Below are positions 52,625 through 60,998 of a stretch of 64,000 nucleotides of DNA, piece by piece. Within the stretch, counting starts at the first letter, position 1; each line of letters starts with the position of its first letter. The notes under the pieces are model-generated. The model was given only the letters and a program-made list of their open reading frames with translations. It made no database searches and had not been told where the DNA came from. Source of the stretch: Pseudomonas viridiflava (GTDB lineage: Bacteria > Pseudomonadota > Gammaproteobacteria > Pseudomonadales > Pseudomonadaceae); NCBI RefSeq assembly GCF_900601905.1, contig NZ_UWFA01000505.1, forward strand, positions 310,001 through 374,000. The letters are read 5' to 3'. The position numbers were made by a program, and so were the translations under genes.

Positions 52625-53199
52625 CCCCTAATCGCCTAAGCCTGCTGGCCCTGACGCTGTGTTTGAGCATCAGCGGATGCAGTTCGGTCCTGACAGCAAC
52701 ACGCGACAACCCGATCGAAGATGATCGCGGCACGCGTACGTTCGGTAGCAAGATCGATGATTCACTGATCGAAACCAAAGCCGCGGTGAACATCGCCAAG
52801 GCCAGCCCGGATCTGGATCAGAACTCGCACATCGTCGTCACCAGCTACAACGGCATCGTGCTGCTGGCCGGCCAGACTCCTCGCGCTGACCTCAAAGCCC
52901 TCGCCGAGAAAGAAGCCAGTGGCGTGCAGCGCGTCAAGAAGGTCAATAACGAGCTGCAGGTGATGGAGCCCTCATCCATCCTGGCTCGCAATAACGACGC
53001 CTGGCTGACCACCAAAATCAAAAGCCAGATGCTCACCGACAGCGCCATTCCGGGCTCGCGCATCAAAGTCGTGACCGAGAACGGCATCGTTTACCTGCTG
53101 GGCCTGGTGACTCAACAGGAAGCCACCCGCGCCACCAACCTTGTGCAAGGTGTGTCTGGCGTGCAGAAGATCGTCAAGCTGTTCGAATACATCGACTGA
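52621..53199 (+). CDS. BON-domain outer-membrane lipoprotein (DolP/YraP-like)
   Basis: A 192-residue lipoprotein with a signal peptide and lipobox ISGC (Cys20), then two BON domains (about 45-110 and 120-190) of the form IVVTSYNGIVLLAGQTP and IKVVTENGIVYLLGLV. DolP binds anionic phospholipids and supports outer-membrane integrity. The lpoA-yraN-gmhA-BON order is the same as the E. coli yraMNOP cluster, which supports orthology. Confidence 0.9.
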   Translation: MTPNRLSLLALTLCLSISGCSSVLTATRDNPIEDDRGTRTFGSKIDDSLIETKAAVNIAKASPDLDQNSHIVVTSYNGIVLLAGQTPRADLKALAEKEASGVQRVKKVNNELQVMEPSSILARNNDAWLTTKIKSQMLTDSAIPGSRIKVVTENGIVYLLGLVTQQEATRATNLVQGVSGVQKIVKLFEYID

Positions 53200-53221
53200 C
53201 CCGCTTCGAAAACCAGACAAG

Positions 53222-53249
53222 AAAAAGGCGACCCGAGGGTCGCCTTTTT
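53222..53249. terminator. Bidirectional terminator between the BON gene and sspB
   Basis: Stem AAAAAGGCGACC with GGTCGCCTTTTT and a 4-base loop. The T-tracts on both strands serve the convergent genes. Confidence 0.93.
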
Positions 53250-53259
53250 CTTTGGCTGA

Positions 53260-53673
53260 TTACTTGACGACCTTCAGACTTGGCCGGCCGGTAGGGCGCG
53301 GTGGCTCGTCATCAGGTGGCGTCTCGTCATCCTGTTCGATGCTTTCATCGTCTTCGAACGCAGGCTCCAGATCGAAAACCATACCTTGACCATTCTCACG
53401 GGCGTAAATGCCCAGAATGGCCGCCACAGGGACGTACAGGGTATGCGGGACGCCACCGAAGCGGCCTTCGAAGCTGACCGCGTCGTTGTCCATGTGCAGA
53501 TGGCGAACAGCCGACGGCGAGATGTTCAGGACTATTTGCCCATCGTTGGCAAACCCTTGCGGGACCTGTACCGATGGGTATTCCGCATTGACCAGCATAT
53601 GCGGGGTGCAATCGTTATCGACGATCCACTCATAGAGAGCACGAATCAGATAAGGGCGACTGGAGTTCATCAA
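53260..53673 (-). CDS. sspB: ClpXP protease specificity adaptor SspB
   Basis: A 137-residue adaptor that delivers ssrA-tagged proteins to ClpXP. N-terminal SSRPYLIRALYEWIVDNDCTPH and the tag-binding groove (FGGVPHTLYVPVAAILGIYARENG) are conserved. An acidic flexible tail ends in RPTGRPSLKVVK, the ClpX-docking peptide. It follows sspA by 14 bases, in the usual operon. Confidence 0.96.
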   Translation of the reverse strand: MMNSSRPYLIRALYEWIVDNDCTPHMLVNAEYPSVQVPQGFANDGQIVLNISPSAVRHLHMDNDAVSFEGRFGGVPHTLYVPVAAILGIYARENGQGMVFDLEPAFEDDESIEQDDETPPDDEPPRPTGRPSLKVVK

Positions 53674-53687
53674 CGGCTCCTTAGGCC

Positions 53688-54305
53688 TTAGCGCATGTCA
53701 CGTTCGGCAGCAGACAGACTTGCCTGAAATGCCTCACGCGCAAACTGGCGCTCCATATAATCAAGCAACGGCTTGGCAGGCCGCGGCAGTTCGATACCCA
53801 GCACGGGCAAGCGCCAGAGTATGGGCAATAGACAGCAATCGACCAAGCTTTGCTCGTCACTGAGGAAAAAAACTTTCTCGGCGAACAATGGCGAAACGCC
53901 GGTCAGGCTTTCGCGAAGTTCTTTTCGAGCCTGAACCCGCGCACTTTCCTTGCTGCGCGGATCGAGGATCAGGTCCACCAGTGCACACCAGTCACGCTGG
54001 ATCCGGTGGATCAGCAAACGGCTGTTGGCACGCGCCACCGGGTAGACCGGCAACAAAGGCGGATGCGGGTAACGCTCATCCAGATATTCCATCACCACGG
54101 TCGATTCATACAACGCCAGGTCACGATCGACCAGGGTCGGCACGCTGCCGTAGGGATTGACCTCGATCAATTTCGCCGGGTGAGTCCCCGACACAACATC
54201 GATGATTTCGGCGCTGACACCTTTCTCGGCGAGCACAATGCGCACGCGATGGGAATAGTGGTCGGCGGGGTCGGAGTAACAGGCCAACCGGTTGGTCACG
54301 CCCAT
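53688..54305 (-). CDS. sspA: Stringent starvation protein A
   Basis: A 205-residue GST-fold protein that binds RNA polymerase and influences stationary-phase and virulence gene expression. The thioredoxin-like domain (RLACYSDPADHYSHRVRIVLAEKGV) and helical domain are complete. The catalytic residue of true GSTs is not conserved, as in other SspA. A hairpin lies in its leader (54341-54366). Confidence 0.95.
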   Translation of the reverse strand: MGVTNRLACYSDPADHYSHRVRIVLAEKGVSAEIIDVVSGTHPAKLIEVNPYGSVPTLVDRDLALYESTVVMEYLDERYPHPPLLPVYPVARANSRLLIHRIQRDWCALVDLILDPRSKESARVQARKELRESLTGVSPLFAEKVFFLSDEQSLVDCCLLPILWRLPVLGIELPRPAKPLLDYMERQFAREAFQASLSAAERDMR

Positions 54306-54340
54306 GGCGGTCCTCCTCGCTTGTTGAATTTATGAAAAAC

Positions 54341-54366
54341 GTAAAAACGAACGCGCCCTCGGGCAC
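54341..54366 (-). promoter_or_regulatory. Terminator-like hairpin in the sspA leader
   Basis: On the minus strand GTGCC-CGAG-GGCGC is followed by GTTCGTTTTTAC, about 36 bases before sspA. It could be a second terminator behind the pet operon or an attenuator for sspA. The 54367-54482 stretch also has a small palindrome TTTAC..GTAAA and no clear promoter. Confidence 0.45.
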
Positions 54367-54482
54367 CTCCCGCAACGACCGCATTGAGGCAGTGATCATT
54401 GCGGGCGACAAGATAGCTCATTTACGCGATGTAAATTCTGCAATCTTACCGTCACAGCGACATTTGCCCTGCGTTTGTTGCT

Positions 54483-54504
54483 TAAAAGAGGCACCCGAAG
54501 GCGC
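54483..54504 (-). terminator. Terminator after petC
   Basis: The minus strand reads GGCGCC-like stem GCGCC-TTCG-GGTGC followed by CTCTTTT. The stem is short but closed by a stable UUCG loop, 26 bases past the petC stop. Confidence 0.65.
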
Positions 54505-54529
54505 GAAGTGTGGCTGTGGTGTTACATAG

Positions 54530-55312
54530 TTAGTGAACGTCCTTCCAGTATTCGCGCTTGAGCAAATAAGCAAAGACAAAGAAGAACGCCAGATAAAGCA
54601 GCACGTAGGTGCCGATGCGCTGATGCTGCAGCTTCACCGGGTTCGCTGAATAGGCCAGGAATGTCACCAGATTCTTGATCTTCTCGTCGAACTGCTCTGG
54701 AGTCAGGCTGCCGGTTTTCGGCACGATGGTCAGTTGATCGCACGCCTCATGAGTCAGCGGAGCACCGGTCAGCGGGTCGAACTGCTTCTTGCCGTCCTCG
54801 ACCAGCTGGACTTGCTTGCAGCCAACCACCTGGCGCCCTTGCAGCCCCACCAGCACGTTAGGCATGCCGACATTCGGAAACACTTTGTTGTTCACGCCCC
54901 ACGGCCGAGCCGGGTCTTCGTAGAAAGAACGCAGGTAGCCATACAGCCAGTCAGTGCCGCGCACACGCGCCACCAGCGTCAGATCAGGTGGCGCAGCACC
55001 AAACCAGGCTTTGGCATCGTTGGGCTGCATGCCGATATTCATGTGATCGCCAATCTTGGCCCCGGTGAACACCAGCTTCTCGAGCATCAGCTCATGGGGA
55101 ATGCCCAGATCGTCGGCCACACGCTCGTAGCGCTGAAACTTGGCGCTGTGGCAACCCATGCAATAGTTGGCAAAGGTCCGCGCACCGTCCTGCATGGCCG
55201 CCTTATCCGATACGTCGATGTCGACGCTTTCCAGCTCGTGACCGCCCTGCTCGGCGCCAGATGAAAACACAGGCAGCGCAGCAAGAAACAATACAGCAAG
55301 TAGCTTTTTCAT
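54530..55312 (-). CDS. petC: Cytochrome c1 of the bc1 complex
   Basis: A 260-residue subunit of respiratory complex III. Start MKKLLAVLFLAALPVFS at 55312 provides a Sec signal peptide; an upstream extension lies inside petB. Heme attachment MGCHSAK (CxxCH as YCMGCH) is visible, with the axial Met region (NIGMQPNDAKAW) and a C-terminal anchor helix (YVLLYLAFFFVFAYLL). It passes electrons from the Rieske protein to soluble cytochrome c. Confidence 0.96.
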   Translation of the reverse strand: MKKLLAVLFLAALPVFSSGAEQGGHELESVDIDVSDKAAMQDGARTFANYCMGCHSAKFQRYERVADDLGIPHELMLEKLVFTGAKIGDHMNIGMQPNDAKAWFGAAPPDLTLVARVRGTDWLYGYLRSFYEDPARPWGVNNKVFPNVGMPNVLVGLQGRQVVGCKQVQLVEDGKKQFDPLTGAPLTHEACDQLTIVPKTGSLTPEQFDEKIKNLVTFLAYSANPVKLQHQRIGTYVLLYLAFFFVFAYLLKREYWKDVH

Positions 55313-56523
55313 CAGCCAGTCACCCTTTCTGGAACCGGTTTGGTCTTTTCGAGCCGGGTATAGAACGGCATCAGAATGAAATAGGCGAAATACAGGAAGG
55401 TACACACCTGCGACAGTAACGTGCGCCCCGGGGTAGGCGCGAGGACACCCAGCACGCCAAGAATGACAAAGGACACACAGAACACCAGCAACCAGATTTT
55501 GCTCAGCCAGCCCTTGTAGCGCATGGACTTGACCGGACTTCGATCCAGCCAGGGCAATACAAACAGCACCGCGATGGCGGCGCCCATGGCCATGACCCCC
55601 ATGAGCTTGTCGGGGATCGCACGCAGGATTGCGTAGAACGGCGTGAAGTACCAGACCGGGGCAATGTGCTCCGGCGTCTTGAACGCGTTTGCCATCTCGA
55701 AGTTGGGTTTTTCGAGGAAATAGCCGCCCATTTCCGGGAAAAAGAACACGACCGAGCAGAACACGAAGAGGAAAACCACCACGCCGACAATGTCCTTGAC
55801 GGTGTAATACGGGTGGAAGGGAATGCCATCCAGCGGCTTGCCGTTTTCATCCTTGTACTTCTTGATATCGATGCCATCGGGGTTGTTCGAACCGACTTCA
55901 TGCAGTGCCAGGATATGCAGCACCACCAGACCCAGGATCACGATAGGCAGCGCAACCACATGCAGCGCAAAGAAACGGTTGAGGGTGATACCTGAGATCA
56001 GATAATCGCCGCGAATCCACTGGGTCAGGTCATCACCGATGAGCGGAATCGCGCCGAACAGCGAGATGATCACCTGCGCGCCCCAGTACGACATCTGCCC
56101 CCATGGCAGCAGATAGCCCATGAAGGCTTCCGCCATCAGCGCCAGATAGATGAGCATGCCAAAGATCCACACCAGCTCGCGGGGCTTTTGGTACGACCCG
56201 TACAGCAGGCCGCGAAACATGTGCAGATACACCACGATGAAGAATGCCGAAGCGCCAGTGGAGTGCAACAAACGCAGGATCGAGCCGTACTCGACATCGC
56301 GCATGATGTATTCGACGGACGCAAAGGCCTCTTCGGCCGAGGGCGTGTAGCTCATGGTCAGCCAGACGCCGGTAAGGATCTGATTGACCAGCACCAGCAG
56401 CGCCAGCGAGCCGAAGAAGTAGAAGAAATTGAAGTTTTTGGGGGCGTAATACTTGCTGAGGTGGTCTTCCCACATTTTTGTGGCGGGGAAACGAGCATCT
56501 ATCCAATCCATGAACTTGCTCAT
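55312..56523 (-). CDS. petB: Cytochrome b of the bc1 complex
   Basis: A 403-residue quinol-oxidising subunit with eight or more membrane helices and the heme-ligand histidines (LLHSTGASAFF, VVYLHMFRG, RFFALHVVALP, LGLVVLHILALHEVG). The Qo motif PEMG... is seen as FPEMGGYF rather than PEWY in the short segment. The start MSKFMDWIDARFP overlaps the petA stop by one base. An extra N-terminal open frame is ignored. Confidence 0.95.
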   Translation of the reverse strand: MSKFMDWIDARFPATKMWEDHLSKYYAPKNFNFFYFFGSLALLVLVNQILTGVWLTMSYTPSAEEAFASVEYIMRDVEYGSILRLLHSTGASAFFIVVYLHMFRGLLYGSYQKPRELVWIFGMLIYLALMAEAFMGYLLPWGQMSYWGAQVIISLFGAIPLIGDDLTQWIRGDYLISGITLNRFFALHVVALPIVILGLVVLHILALHEVGSNNPDGIDIKKYKDENGKPLDGIPFHPYYTVKDIVGVVVFLFVFCSVVFFFPEMGGYFLEKPNFEMANAFKTPEHIAPVWYFTPFYAILRAIPDKLMGVMAMGAAIAVLFVLPWLDRSPVKSMRYKGWLSKIWLLVFCVSFVILGVLGVLAPTPGRTLLSQVCTFLYFAYFILMPFYTRLEKTKPVPERVTG

Positions 56524-57116
56524 CACGCGTTCTCCTGATCGACGCCAATCACAATGATATTGTCCGACTCGTAAGAATGCGGCGGTACCGGCAGATTCAA
56601 AGGCGCAGGTTGCGACTTGTAGACCCGGCCAGCGAGGTCGTAATGGGAGCCGTGACACGGACAGAAATAGCCCCCGACCCACTCTTTGCCGAGATCGGCA
56701 GGAGCCACTTCAGGACGAAAAGTCGGGGAGCAACCCAAGTGAGTGCAGATCCCGATCAGCAGCAGGATTTCTGGCTTGATCGAGCGTACAACGGGGTCAA
56801 CGTAAGCGGGCTGGACCGAGTTTTTGGACTCAGGGTCGGACAACTGAGCGGTAATTTTCCCCAGGTTGCCGAGGATTTCTTCGGTACGACGGACGATGAA
56901 AACAGGCTGACCGCGCCACTCTGCAATCATCTGCTGGCCTGCTTCAATCTTGCTGATGTTCACCTTCACTGGTGCGCCTGCGGCTTTCGCCTTGGCACTG
57001 GGAAACCATGACCCCACGAACGGGACCGCAGCCCCCACCGCTCCTGCTGCGCCAACCACAGACGTGGCCGCCACGAGGAAGCGACGCCGGCCTGCATTCA
57101 CGCCGTCATTGCTCAT
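56523..57116 (-). CDS. petA: Rieske iron-sulfur subunit of the bc1 complex
   Basis: A 197-residue protein with a twin-arginine motif (AGRRRFLVAAT) and membrane anchor (about 15-35), so it is a Tat substrate. The [2Fe-2S] ligands are CTHLGC and CPCHGSHYD. The start MSNDGVNAG at 57116 has GGA upstream. It is the first gene of petABC. The general housekeeping Tat system would serve it; dependence on the island's Tat set is not implied. Confidence 0.97.
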   Translation of the reverse strand: MSNDGVNAGRRRFLVAATSVVGAAGAVGAAVPFVGSWFPSAKAKAAGAPVKVNISKIEAGQQMIAEWRGQPVFIVRRTEEILGNLGKITAQLSDPESKNSVQPAYVDPVVRSIKPEILLLIGICTHLGCSPTFRPEVAPADLGKEWVGGYFCPCHGSHYDLAGRVYKSQPAPLNLPVPPHSYESDNIIVIGVDQENA

Positions 57117-57300
57117 TCCGTCCTCTCCCATCAGCTTTGTGGCCTGTTTAATCAGGCGTCTAGTTAAATAAAATTCGGATGTCCAAATTTTGCCGAATGG
57201 TAAATAGAAACCCTTCAAAGTACAAGGGCATTACATTGGCCGAAAAGCCACAAGCCTTGTAATCCGGGGCCTGCGCGGAATGAGTCACGTTGTCACATGT

Positions 57301-57306
57301 ATAATA
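57301..57306 (-). promoter_or_regulatory. Candidate -10 element of the petABC operon
   Basis: TATTAT on the minus strand just after the rpsI terminator, about 185 bases before petA. The -35 is poor. The leader between them shows nothing else I recognise. Confidence 0.3.
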
Positions 57307-57315
57307 GACGCCCAC

Positions 57316-57356
57316 AAAAAAACGCCCAGCTCCGCGAGGAGGCTGGGCGTTCTTTT
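57316..57356 (-). terminator. Rho-independent terminator after rpsI
   Basis: A 10-bp stem AACGCCCAGC/GCTGGGCGTT (57351-57342 and 57330-57321) with an 11-base loop runs into a seven-base T-tract. It ends the rplM-rpsI unit. Confidence 0.95.
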
Positions 57357-57371
57357 TGAACGAAGAGCGAA

Positions 57372-57764
57372 TTAACGCTTCGAGTACTGCGGACGCTTAC
57401 GCGCTTTACGCAGACCGACTTTCTTACGTTCAACTTCACGAGCGTCGCGAGTCACGAAGCCAGCTTTGCGCAGAGCGCCACGCAGGGTTTCGTCGTACTG
57501 CATCAGAGCGCGAGTGATACCGTGGCGGATTGCGCCAGCTTGACCACTTACACCACCGCCGATCACGGTGACGTAGATGTCGAACTTCTCGACAGTCTCA
57601 GTCAGTTCCAGCGGCTGACGAACTACCATGCGGGCAGTTTCGCGGCCGAAGAAATTTTCCAGCGAACGGTTGTTGATGGAGATGTTACCGGTACCTGGAC
57701 GCAGGAAAACGCGTGCGGTTGCGGTTTTGCGACGGCCGGTGCCGTAATTTTGAGTAGCCGACAT
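57372..57764 (-). CDS. rpsI: 30S ribosomal protein S9
   Basis: A 130-residue protein starting MSATQNYGTGRRKTATARVFL and ending LRKARKRPQYSKR, the basic tail that contacts P-site tRNA. It is 14 bases after rplM, the universal pairing. Confidence 0.99.
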   Translation of the reverse strand: MSATQNYGTGRRKTATARVFLRPGTGNISINNRSLENFFGRETARMVVRQPLELTETVEKFDIYVTVIGGGVSGQAGAIRHGITRALMQYDETLRGALRKAGFVTRDAREVERKKVGLRKARKRPQYSKR

Positions 57765-57778
57765 AATGAACTATTCCG

Positions 57779-58207
57779 TTAAAACTTCAGTTCTTGGGGC
57801 TGCTGAGCAGTATGAGGGTGTGCAGTGCCCGCATAGACTTTCAGCTTACGATACATGTCGCGACCCAGCGGGTTCTTAGGCAGCATGCCTTTAACCGCGG
57901 TCTCGAGCACGCGCTCAGGAGCTTTGGCGATCAGCTTTTCAAAGTTGATCGACTTGATCCCGCCCGGAAAACCGGAGTGAGAGTAGTAGATTTTGTCGGT
58001 GGTTTTAGCACCGGTAACGCGGATTTGCTCAGCGTTGATAACAACGATGTAGTCACCGGTGTCAACGTGCGGAGTGTATTCCGGCTTGTGTTTGCCACGC
58101 AGACGGCTAGCGATTTCTGTAGCCAGACGACCGAGGGTCTGACCAGCAGCATCGACTACGAACCACTCGCGCTGAACTGTTTCCGGTTTAGCAGTATAAG
58201 TTTTCAT
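57779..58207 (-). CDS. rplM: 50S ribosomal protein L13
   Basis: A 142-residue protein with start MKTYTAKPETVQREWFVVDA and signature KMLPKNPLGR (as VKGMLPKNPLGRDMYRKL). It is the first gene of the L13-S9 operon and is preceded by a good promoter. Confidence 0.99.
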   Translation of the reverse strand: MKTYTAKPETVQREWFVVDAAGQTLGRLATEIASRLRGKHKPEYTPHVDTGDYIVVINAEQIRVTGAKTTDKIYYSHSGFPGGIKSINFEKLIAKAPERVLETAVKGMLPKNPLGRDMYRKLKVYAGTAHPHTAQQPQELKF

Positions 58208-58248
58208 TATTTAGCCTCAGGGGCCGCCCTGATAAATTGAGACGGCGG

Positions 58249-58277
58249 ATCTTACTGAATAGATCGTACTTTGACAA
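58249..58277 (-). promoter_or_regulatory. Promoter of rplM-rpsI
   Basis: TTGTCA (58277-58272), a 17-base spacer and TAAGAT (58254-58249) on the minus strand. The -35 lies in a small palindrome, TTGACAAGCAGCATGTCAA. The leader is about 35 bases. Confidence 0.65.
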
Positions 58278-58461
58278 GCAGCATGTCAAAGGCAGCCGGC
58301 ATAAAGACGCTGCCGAGGGCTCGGGTCGGCGCATCTGTCATACGGCAAGATGTTTCTCGGCAGATGGAGCATCACTTCCACCGCAAAGAGCCGGCGGATT
58401 ATGCGGATTGCGAAATAAATTTCAACCTGCTTTTATGGCTCCCCCACTAAAGGAGACGCAA

Positions 58462-59499
58462 ATGGATTACCGCCAACTCGGCAGAACCGACCTGAAAGTC
58501 AGTGCCATCTGCCTCGGCACCATGACCTGGGGCGAGCAAAACAGCGAAGCTGAAGGCTTTGCCCAGATCGAACGTGCCAAATCCGCCGGGATCAATTTCC
58601 TCGACACCGCCGAGATGTATCCGGTCCCGCCCAAGCCTGAAACCTACGCCAGCACTGAAAAAGTCATCGGCAACTGGTTCAAGAAGCAAGGCGATCGTGC
58701 CGACTGGATCCTGGCCAGCAAGATCGCCGGCCCCGGCAACGCTATCGAACACATACGTGGCGGCAGCCTGAAGCACAACCGTGAACACATCGTCGCGGCA
58801 CTCGATGCCAGCCTCGCGCGCCTGCAGACCGACTACCTCGACCTCTATCAGTTGCACTGGCCGGAACGCAGCACCAATTTCTTCGGCAAACTGGGTTACA
58901 CCCACACCGATGAAGCCTTCACGCCGCTGGAAGAAACCCTCGAAGCACTGGATGAGCAGGTCAAGGCGGGCAAGATTCGCCATATCGGCCTGTCCAACGA
59001 AACGCCGTGGGGCACCATGAAGTTTCTGCAATTGGCCGAAAGCCGTGGCTGGCCGCGCGCGGTATCGATCCAGAACCCTTACAACCTGCTCAACCGCAGC
59101 TTTGAAGTGGGCCTGGCGGAAGTGGCCATTCGTGAAGAATGCGGGCTGCTGGCCTATTCGCCACTGGCATTTGGCATGCTGTCAGGCAAATACGAAGGCG
59201 GCGCGCGCCCTGCAAAAGGTCGCCTGAGCCTGTACAGCCGCTTCACGCGCTACTTCAATCCTCAATCGGAAGCTGCTTGCGCGCGCTATGTTGCACTGGC
59301 GCGTGAGCACGGTCTGGACCCGGCGCAAATGGCCCTGGCTTTTGTCAATCGCCAGCCGTTTGTCACCAGCAACATCATTGGTGCTACCACGCTTGAGCAA
59401 CTGGACAGCAACATCGCCAGCTTCGAGCTGCAGCTGTCCGACGAGGTTCTGGCCGGCATCGAGGCGATCCATAAGGATCATCCGAATCCTGCGCCGTAA
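58462..59499 (+). CDS. Aldo/keto reductase (Tas-like)
   Basis: A 345-residue NADPH-dependent (beta/alpha)8 reductase. Start MDYRQLGRTDLKVS at 58462 with AGGAGA upstream; the longer frame is not conserved. Catalytic tetrad candidates are Asp and Tyr in FLDTAEMYP, Lys in LASKIAG and His in LYQLHWPER. It resembles E. coli Tas and PA4434. The substrate is unknown. Confidence 0.92.
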   Translation: MDYRQLGRTDLKVSAICLGTMTWGEQNSEAEGFAQIERAKSAGINFLDTAEMYPVPPKPETYASTEKVIGNWFKKQGDRADWILASKIAGPGNAIEHIRGGSLKHNREHIVAALDASLARLQTDYLDLYQLHWPERSTNFFGKLGYTHTDEAFTPLEETLEALDEQVKAGKIRHIGLSNETPWGTMKFLQLAESRGWPRAVSIQNPYNLLNRSFEVGLAEVAIREECGLLAYSPLAFGMLSGKYEGGARPAKGRLSLYSRFTRYFNPQSEAACARYVALAREHGLDPAQMALAFVNRQPFVTSNIIGATTLEQLDSNIASFELQLSDEVLAGIEAIHKDHPNPAP

Positions 59500-59529
59500 T
59501 ATTTACTGGCTCTGGAATTGAAATGAAAC

Positions 59530-59657
59530 CTGTGGGAGCGACCGGGGTGGCGCTCCACCTTGCTCGCGAAGAGGCCGGGGCATCCAAACATAGTTATGCG
59601 CGGCAGGAACATTGCTTTAGCGAGCAAGGTGGAGCGCCACCCCGGTCGCTCCCACAG
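59530..59657. repeat. BIME-like palindrome, copy 2, perfect 38-bp arms
   Basis: Arms 59530-59567 and 59620-59657 are exact reverse complements over 38 bases, starting CTGTGGGAGCGACCGGGG. It is the same element as 13621-13738, including the loop words GAGGCCGGG and GGCAGGAACAT. It lies between convergent genes. Confidence 0.95.
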
Positions 59658-59708
59658 GCCCTGCTGAACCCTGGGACCCACGGGGTGCAGGCAAACACAC
59701 GCACCCCC

Positions 59709-60845
59709 TCACAAGCTCCGGGCAATGATCTCTTTCATGATCTCGTTGGTCCCCGCGTAAATCCGCTGCACCCGAGCATCGGCCCAGGCACGGGCGATCG
59801 GGTATTCCCACATGAAGCCGTAGCCGCCATGCAGCTGTACGCATTCGTCGAGCACCTTGCATTGCAGATCGGTGGCCCAGTATTTGGCCATGGCTGCTGT
59901 CGGCACATCCAGCTTGCCCTGCAGATGCAATTCAAGGCAGCGATCAATGAAGACCCGACCGATCTGCACTTCGGTCGCTATCTCGGCAAGCTTGAACCGG
60001 GTGTTCTGGAAATCCGCAATCGCCTGCCCAAACGCCTTGCGTTCCCGGGTGTAGTCCAGGGTCCATTGCAAGGCCGCCTCGGCTGACGAGATAGCACCAA
60101 TGGCAACCGTGAGTCTTTCCTGAGGCAGTTCCTGCATCAAGTAGGCGAAGCCCATGCCCGCCTGACCCAGCAGGTTTTCCTTGGGCACCCGCACGTCCTG
60201 GAAGAACAGCTCCGAGGTGTCCTGCGCCTTCATGCCGACCTTTTCCAGACGCTTACCTTTGGCAAAGCCCGGTGTTTGGGCTTCGACCAGAAACAGGCTG
60301 GTGCCTTTTGCTCCGGCCTTGGGGTCGGTCTTGGCCACGACAATCACCAGATCAGCCAGATAACCGTTGGTAATGAAGGTCTTGGAACCATTGATCACGT
60401 ACTCGTCGCCATCGAGCACGGCGGTCGTCTTCACGCCTTGCAGGTCCGAGCCTGCACCGGGCTCGGTCATGGCAATCGCCGTCACGCGCTCGCCGGAGAC
60501 CAGCTGCGGCAGGTATTTGTGCTTCAAGGCCTCACTGCCGTAATGCAGGATGTACGGCGCAACGATGTCAGAGTGCAGGGAAAAACCGATCCCGGTCAGA
60601 CCGAGACGACCGATCTCCTCGATCACGATGGCGCTGTAGAGAAAATCCACCGCCATGCCGCCGTACTCTTCGGGTATATGCGAGCACAACATGCCCTGCT
60701 CACCCGCCTTGCTCCACAACCTGCGGTCGATATACCCCTGCTTCTCCCACTGACTGTGAAACGGCGCTGCCTCGCGCTCCAGAAACTTGCGCACGCTGTC
60801 GCGGAACAGCTCATGTTCCGGATTGAAAAGAGTTCTGGGAATCAT
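59709..60845 (-). CDS. Acyl-CoA dehydrogenase, long-chain (LCAD)-like
   Basis: A 378-residue FAD enzyme of fatty-acid or branched-chain oxidation. FAD/substrate motifs AIAMTEPGAGSDLQG and GSKTFITNGYLADL are present. At the usual C-terminal base position the sequence is IYAGTNEIMKEI with no Glu, but a Glu occurs in LPQERLTVA. That is the LCAD/isovaleryl-CoA dehydrogenase arrangement, so the enzyme is probably active. It is divergent from the AraC-type regulator, a likely controller. Confidence 0.92.
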   Translation of the reverse strand: MIPRTLFNPEHELFRDSVRKFLEREAAPFHSQWEKQGYIDRRLWSKAGEQGMLCSHIPEEYGGMAVDFLYSAIVIEEIGRLGLTGIGFSLHSDIVAPYILHYGSEALKHKYLPQLVSGERVTAIAMTEPGAGSDLQGVKTTAVLDGDEYVINGSKTFITNGYLADLVIVVAKTDPKAGAKGTSLFLVEAQTPGFAKGKRLEKVGMKAQDTSELFFQDVRVPKENLLGQAGMGFAYLMQELPQERLTVAIGAISSAEAALQWTLDYTRERKAFGQAIADFQNTRFKLAEIATEVQIGRVFIDRCLELHLQGKLDVPTAAMAKYWATDLQCKVLDECVQLHGGYGFMWEYPIARAWADARVQRIYAGTNEIMKEIIARSL

Positions 60846-60998
60846 GGGGCACCTCGTGATCGGGAAAGCCGGGATGAGCAGAGCCTATGCTCATGAGGTG
60901 GACCGGGACACTGGACACATCAGACAAAAAATAAGACGATCCAGCCGCTGCATGACCGCTTTCCCCTTTACCGCATAACAATAAAAGAACGAAAGACT

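Noticed and set aside
57300..57306. Plus-strand TATAAT just after the rpsI terminator
   Set aside because: No plus-strand gene follows for more than 1 kb; the only use would be antisense to rpsI-rplM, for which there is no other evidence.
59709..60845. Catalytically dead acyl-CoA dehydrogenase
   Set aside because: The Glu of the IYEGT motif is Ala here, but LCAD and isovaleryl-CoA dehydrogenase use a Glu on another helix, and a candidate (LPQERL) is present.
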